Below are positions 22,019 to 23,164 of a stretch of DNA of 23,164 nucleotides, one piece after another. Both the position numbers and the translations under genes were made by a program. Every line of letters begins with the position of its first letter. Within the stretch, counting starts at the first letter, position 1. Below the pieces are notes generated by a model. It was not told the origin of the DNA. It ran no database searches and was given only the letters and a program-made list of their open reading frames with translations. Source of the DNA: Vulcanimicrobiota bacterium (GTDB taxonomy: Bacteria; Vulcanimicrobiota; Vulcanimicrobiia; Vulcanimicrobiales; Vulcanimicrobiaceae); NCBI GenBank assembly GCA_027306845.1, contig DAHUYY010000006.1:1-23164 (forward strand), in the 5' to 3' direction.

Positions 22019-23044
22019 GTGAGTGCAGGGATGCTCGGTACCGAAGATCCGCCGGCCATTCGCGCCTGTGAGGCGCTCATCGCCGAGGCGATCGAACGCG
22101 GTGCCTCCGATATCCATCTCGAGCCGCGCTACCAAGGCGGCCTCGCCCGCCTCCGGATCGACGGCCTGCTGCACGACGGCACGGAATTCGAGCCCGTGCT
22201 CTTCGACCGAGTTGTAACGAGGATAAAATTGCTCGGCGGCATCGATATCGCCGAGCGCAGGAAGCCGCAGGACGGACGCTTCAGCTCAGGCGCCTTCGAC
22301 GTGCGCGTCGCGACGATGCCGCTGCTGGAGGGCGAACGCGTGACCGCACGTCTGCAAGCAAACGACGCGCGATTGCCGGCAATCGACGCACTTGGATTCG
22401 AACCGCACATGCTTGCACACTTTCGCTCGCTGATGCGCTCCCCGCAAGGGCTACTCATTGCTTGCGGCCCGACCGGGAGCGGGAAAACGACTACCATCTA
22501 TTCCGCGCTCGCCGATCGAGTGGGTAAGACGGAGAGCGTTTGCAGCATTGAAGATCCGGTCGAAATTCGTACGCCGGGAATCAATCAGGTGCAAGTCCAC
22601 GAGAAGGCCGGCCTCACGTTTGAAAGCGCGATGCGCGGGCTTCTGCGTCACGATCCCGATGTTGTATTCGTCGGTGAGATTCGCGACCGCGAGACGGCGG
22701 AACTAGCGGCGAGTGCCGCGCTTTGCGGGCGATTAGTGGTGAGCACGCTGCATGCTGCCGACGCATGGACGGCTAAAATGCGCTTGCTCGACCTCGGGCT
22801 TGCCGAGCGCCTTGTCGATGGCGCGGTCACCGCATTTCTCTCGCAACGATTACTGCGTCGGGTACAACGCGACGGGTCCTACTCCGGGCGTATCGGAATA
22901 TTTGAATTAACCGAGCCGCACTCGCTTCGTCCACGCAACTTCTCCGACCCGCTGCATCCGCTGCGCGTTGACGCGGAACGCCATGTACGAGAAGGAAGAA
23001 GCACGGCCGCCGAAGTTCATCGCGTGCTCGGAGCTTGCATGTGA
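22019..23044 (+). CDS. Short PilB/GspE-type secretion ATPase
   Basis: A hexameric-motor ATPase for type IV pilus assembly or type II secretion. In the 341-residue product: GASDIHLEPR (28-37), Walker A GPTGSGKT (150-157), Asp box SIEDPVE (176-182), Walker B DPDVVFVGEIRD (212-223) and His box STLHAADA (242-249). Usual PilB/GspE proteins are 500-570 residues. This one lacks the N-terminal MshEN/N1 domain and the four-Cys zinc module: QRLLRRV runs straight into SGRIGIFEL, where CxxC...CxxC normally sits. The core motifs are intact. GTG 22019 follows GGGAGGG by five bases, so the start is firm and the N-terminal loss is real. The next ATPase overlaps its stop. Confidence 0.88.
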   Translation: MSAGMLGTEDPPAIRACEALIAEAIERGASDIHLEPRYQGGLARLRIDGLLHDGTEFEPVLFDRVVTRIKLLGGIDIAERRKPQDGRFSSGAFDVRVATMPLLEGERVTARLQANDARLPAIDALGFEPHMLAHFRSLMRSPQGLLIACGPTGSGKTTTIYSALADRVGKTESVCSIEDPVEIRTPGINQVQVHEKAGLTFESAMRGLLRHDPDVVFVGEIRDRETAELAASAALCGRLVVSTLHAADAWTAKMRLLDLGLAERLVDGAVTAFLSQRLLRRVQRDGSYSGRIGIFELTEPHSLRPRNFSDPLHPLRVDAERHVREGRSTAAEVHRVLGACM

Positions 23045-23164
23045 TGCAGGCCGTCACCCGCTGCTTTTATGACGACTTATTTTACGAAGCCCGTCGACTC
23101 GGTGCGTCGGACGTTCATTTCTCGCCCGACCGCGCACCGGCATTGCGCGTCGACGGTAAGCTCC
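23044..23164 (+). CDS. Second PilT/GspE-like ATPase, cut by window end
   Basis: ATG 23044 overlaps the TGA of the previous gene (TGATG). The 40 visible residues include EARRLGASDVHFSPDRAPAL and RVDGKL, the N-terminal PAS-like block shared by PilT, PilU and GspE. The ASDVHF-x(8)-LRVDG spacing suits PilT (retraction ATPase) and a pilB-pilT order is common, but the Walker motifs lie outside the window, so a second PilB-like copy cannot be excluded. Confidence 0.75.
   Translation, partial: MQAVTRCFYDDLFYEARRLGASDVHFSPDRAPALRVDGKL

Noticed and set aside
21484..22071. Plus-strand frame through the tRNA and the leader region
   Set aside because: It reads across tRNA-Ser; translations such as GEGEIRTPETGKG are familiar artefacts of tRNA-Ser genes.
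1..23164. Enrichment of the octamer GCGATCGC
   Set aside because: A handful of copies are visible (for example near 5690, 6770, 7034, 9520, 16073), above a rough expectation, but I did not make a full count, so no claim is made.
1..23164. CRISPR array, insertion sequence, prophage or toxin-antitoxin system
   Set aside because: No regular spaced repeats, transposase, integrase or recognisable toxin or antitoxin gene is present.

Overview
The window is a gene-dense, GC-rich bacterial chromosome segment with GTG starts common and many ATGA/GTGA start-stop overlaps. It is cut inside genes at both ends. A periplasm is implied by an exported MsrA, a c-type haem sensor domain and a DUF610 exported protein; type IV pilus-type ATPases and a long-form B12-dependent ribonucleotide reductase are also present. 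An uncultured GC-rich lineage such as Eremiobacterota is possible, but that is a guess: nothing here fixes the phylum. I see no transposase, integrase, CRISPR array or phage gene.

Layout. (1) 1-2778, plus: type II fatty-acid synthesis block fabH (5' cut)-fabD-fabG-acpP. (2) 2794-5430, plus: ffh-rpsP-khpA-rimM, linking SRP targeting to ribosome assembly; trmD and rplS do not follow rimM. (3) 5455-8058, minus: YihY-type membrane protein, alpha/beta hydrolase, and a secreted protein with an SPxPK repeat linker. (4) 8082-12458: a small Pro-rich ORF, a 3-hydroxyisobutyrate-dehydrogenase-like enzyme and a DUF610/YibQ protein (minus), two envelope proteins of unknown role (plus), and an exported MsrA (minus). 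(5) 12505-15506: two class III nucleotide cyclases transcribed head to head, one a membrane haem-sensor cyclase, one a soluble cyclase with a degenerate receiver domain. (6) 15513-19121, minus: nrdJ, with a candidate NrdR operator upstream. (7) 19377-20844, plus: yqeG-aroE-small membrane protein. (8) 20850-21832, minus: a multi-pass membrane protein and tRNA-Ser(GGA). (9) 22019-end, plus: a trimmed PilB/GspE ATPase followed by a second PilT/GspE-like ATPase cut by the window end.

The most interesting part is the cyclase pair. One protein can sense a periplasmic ligand or redox state through a CXXCH domain, the other has a receiver-like input lacking the conserved lysine, and both catalytic domains look complete. 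Both also have a GGAGG sequence correctly spaced from an in-frame CTG codon, so either may start at a codon that ordinary gene callers ignore. Other points worth attention are the pilus ATPase that has lost its N-terminal domain and zinc module, and stem-loops straddling the facing stop codons at convergent gene ends.
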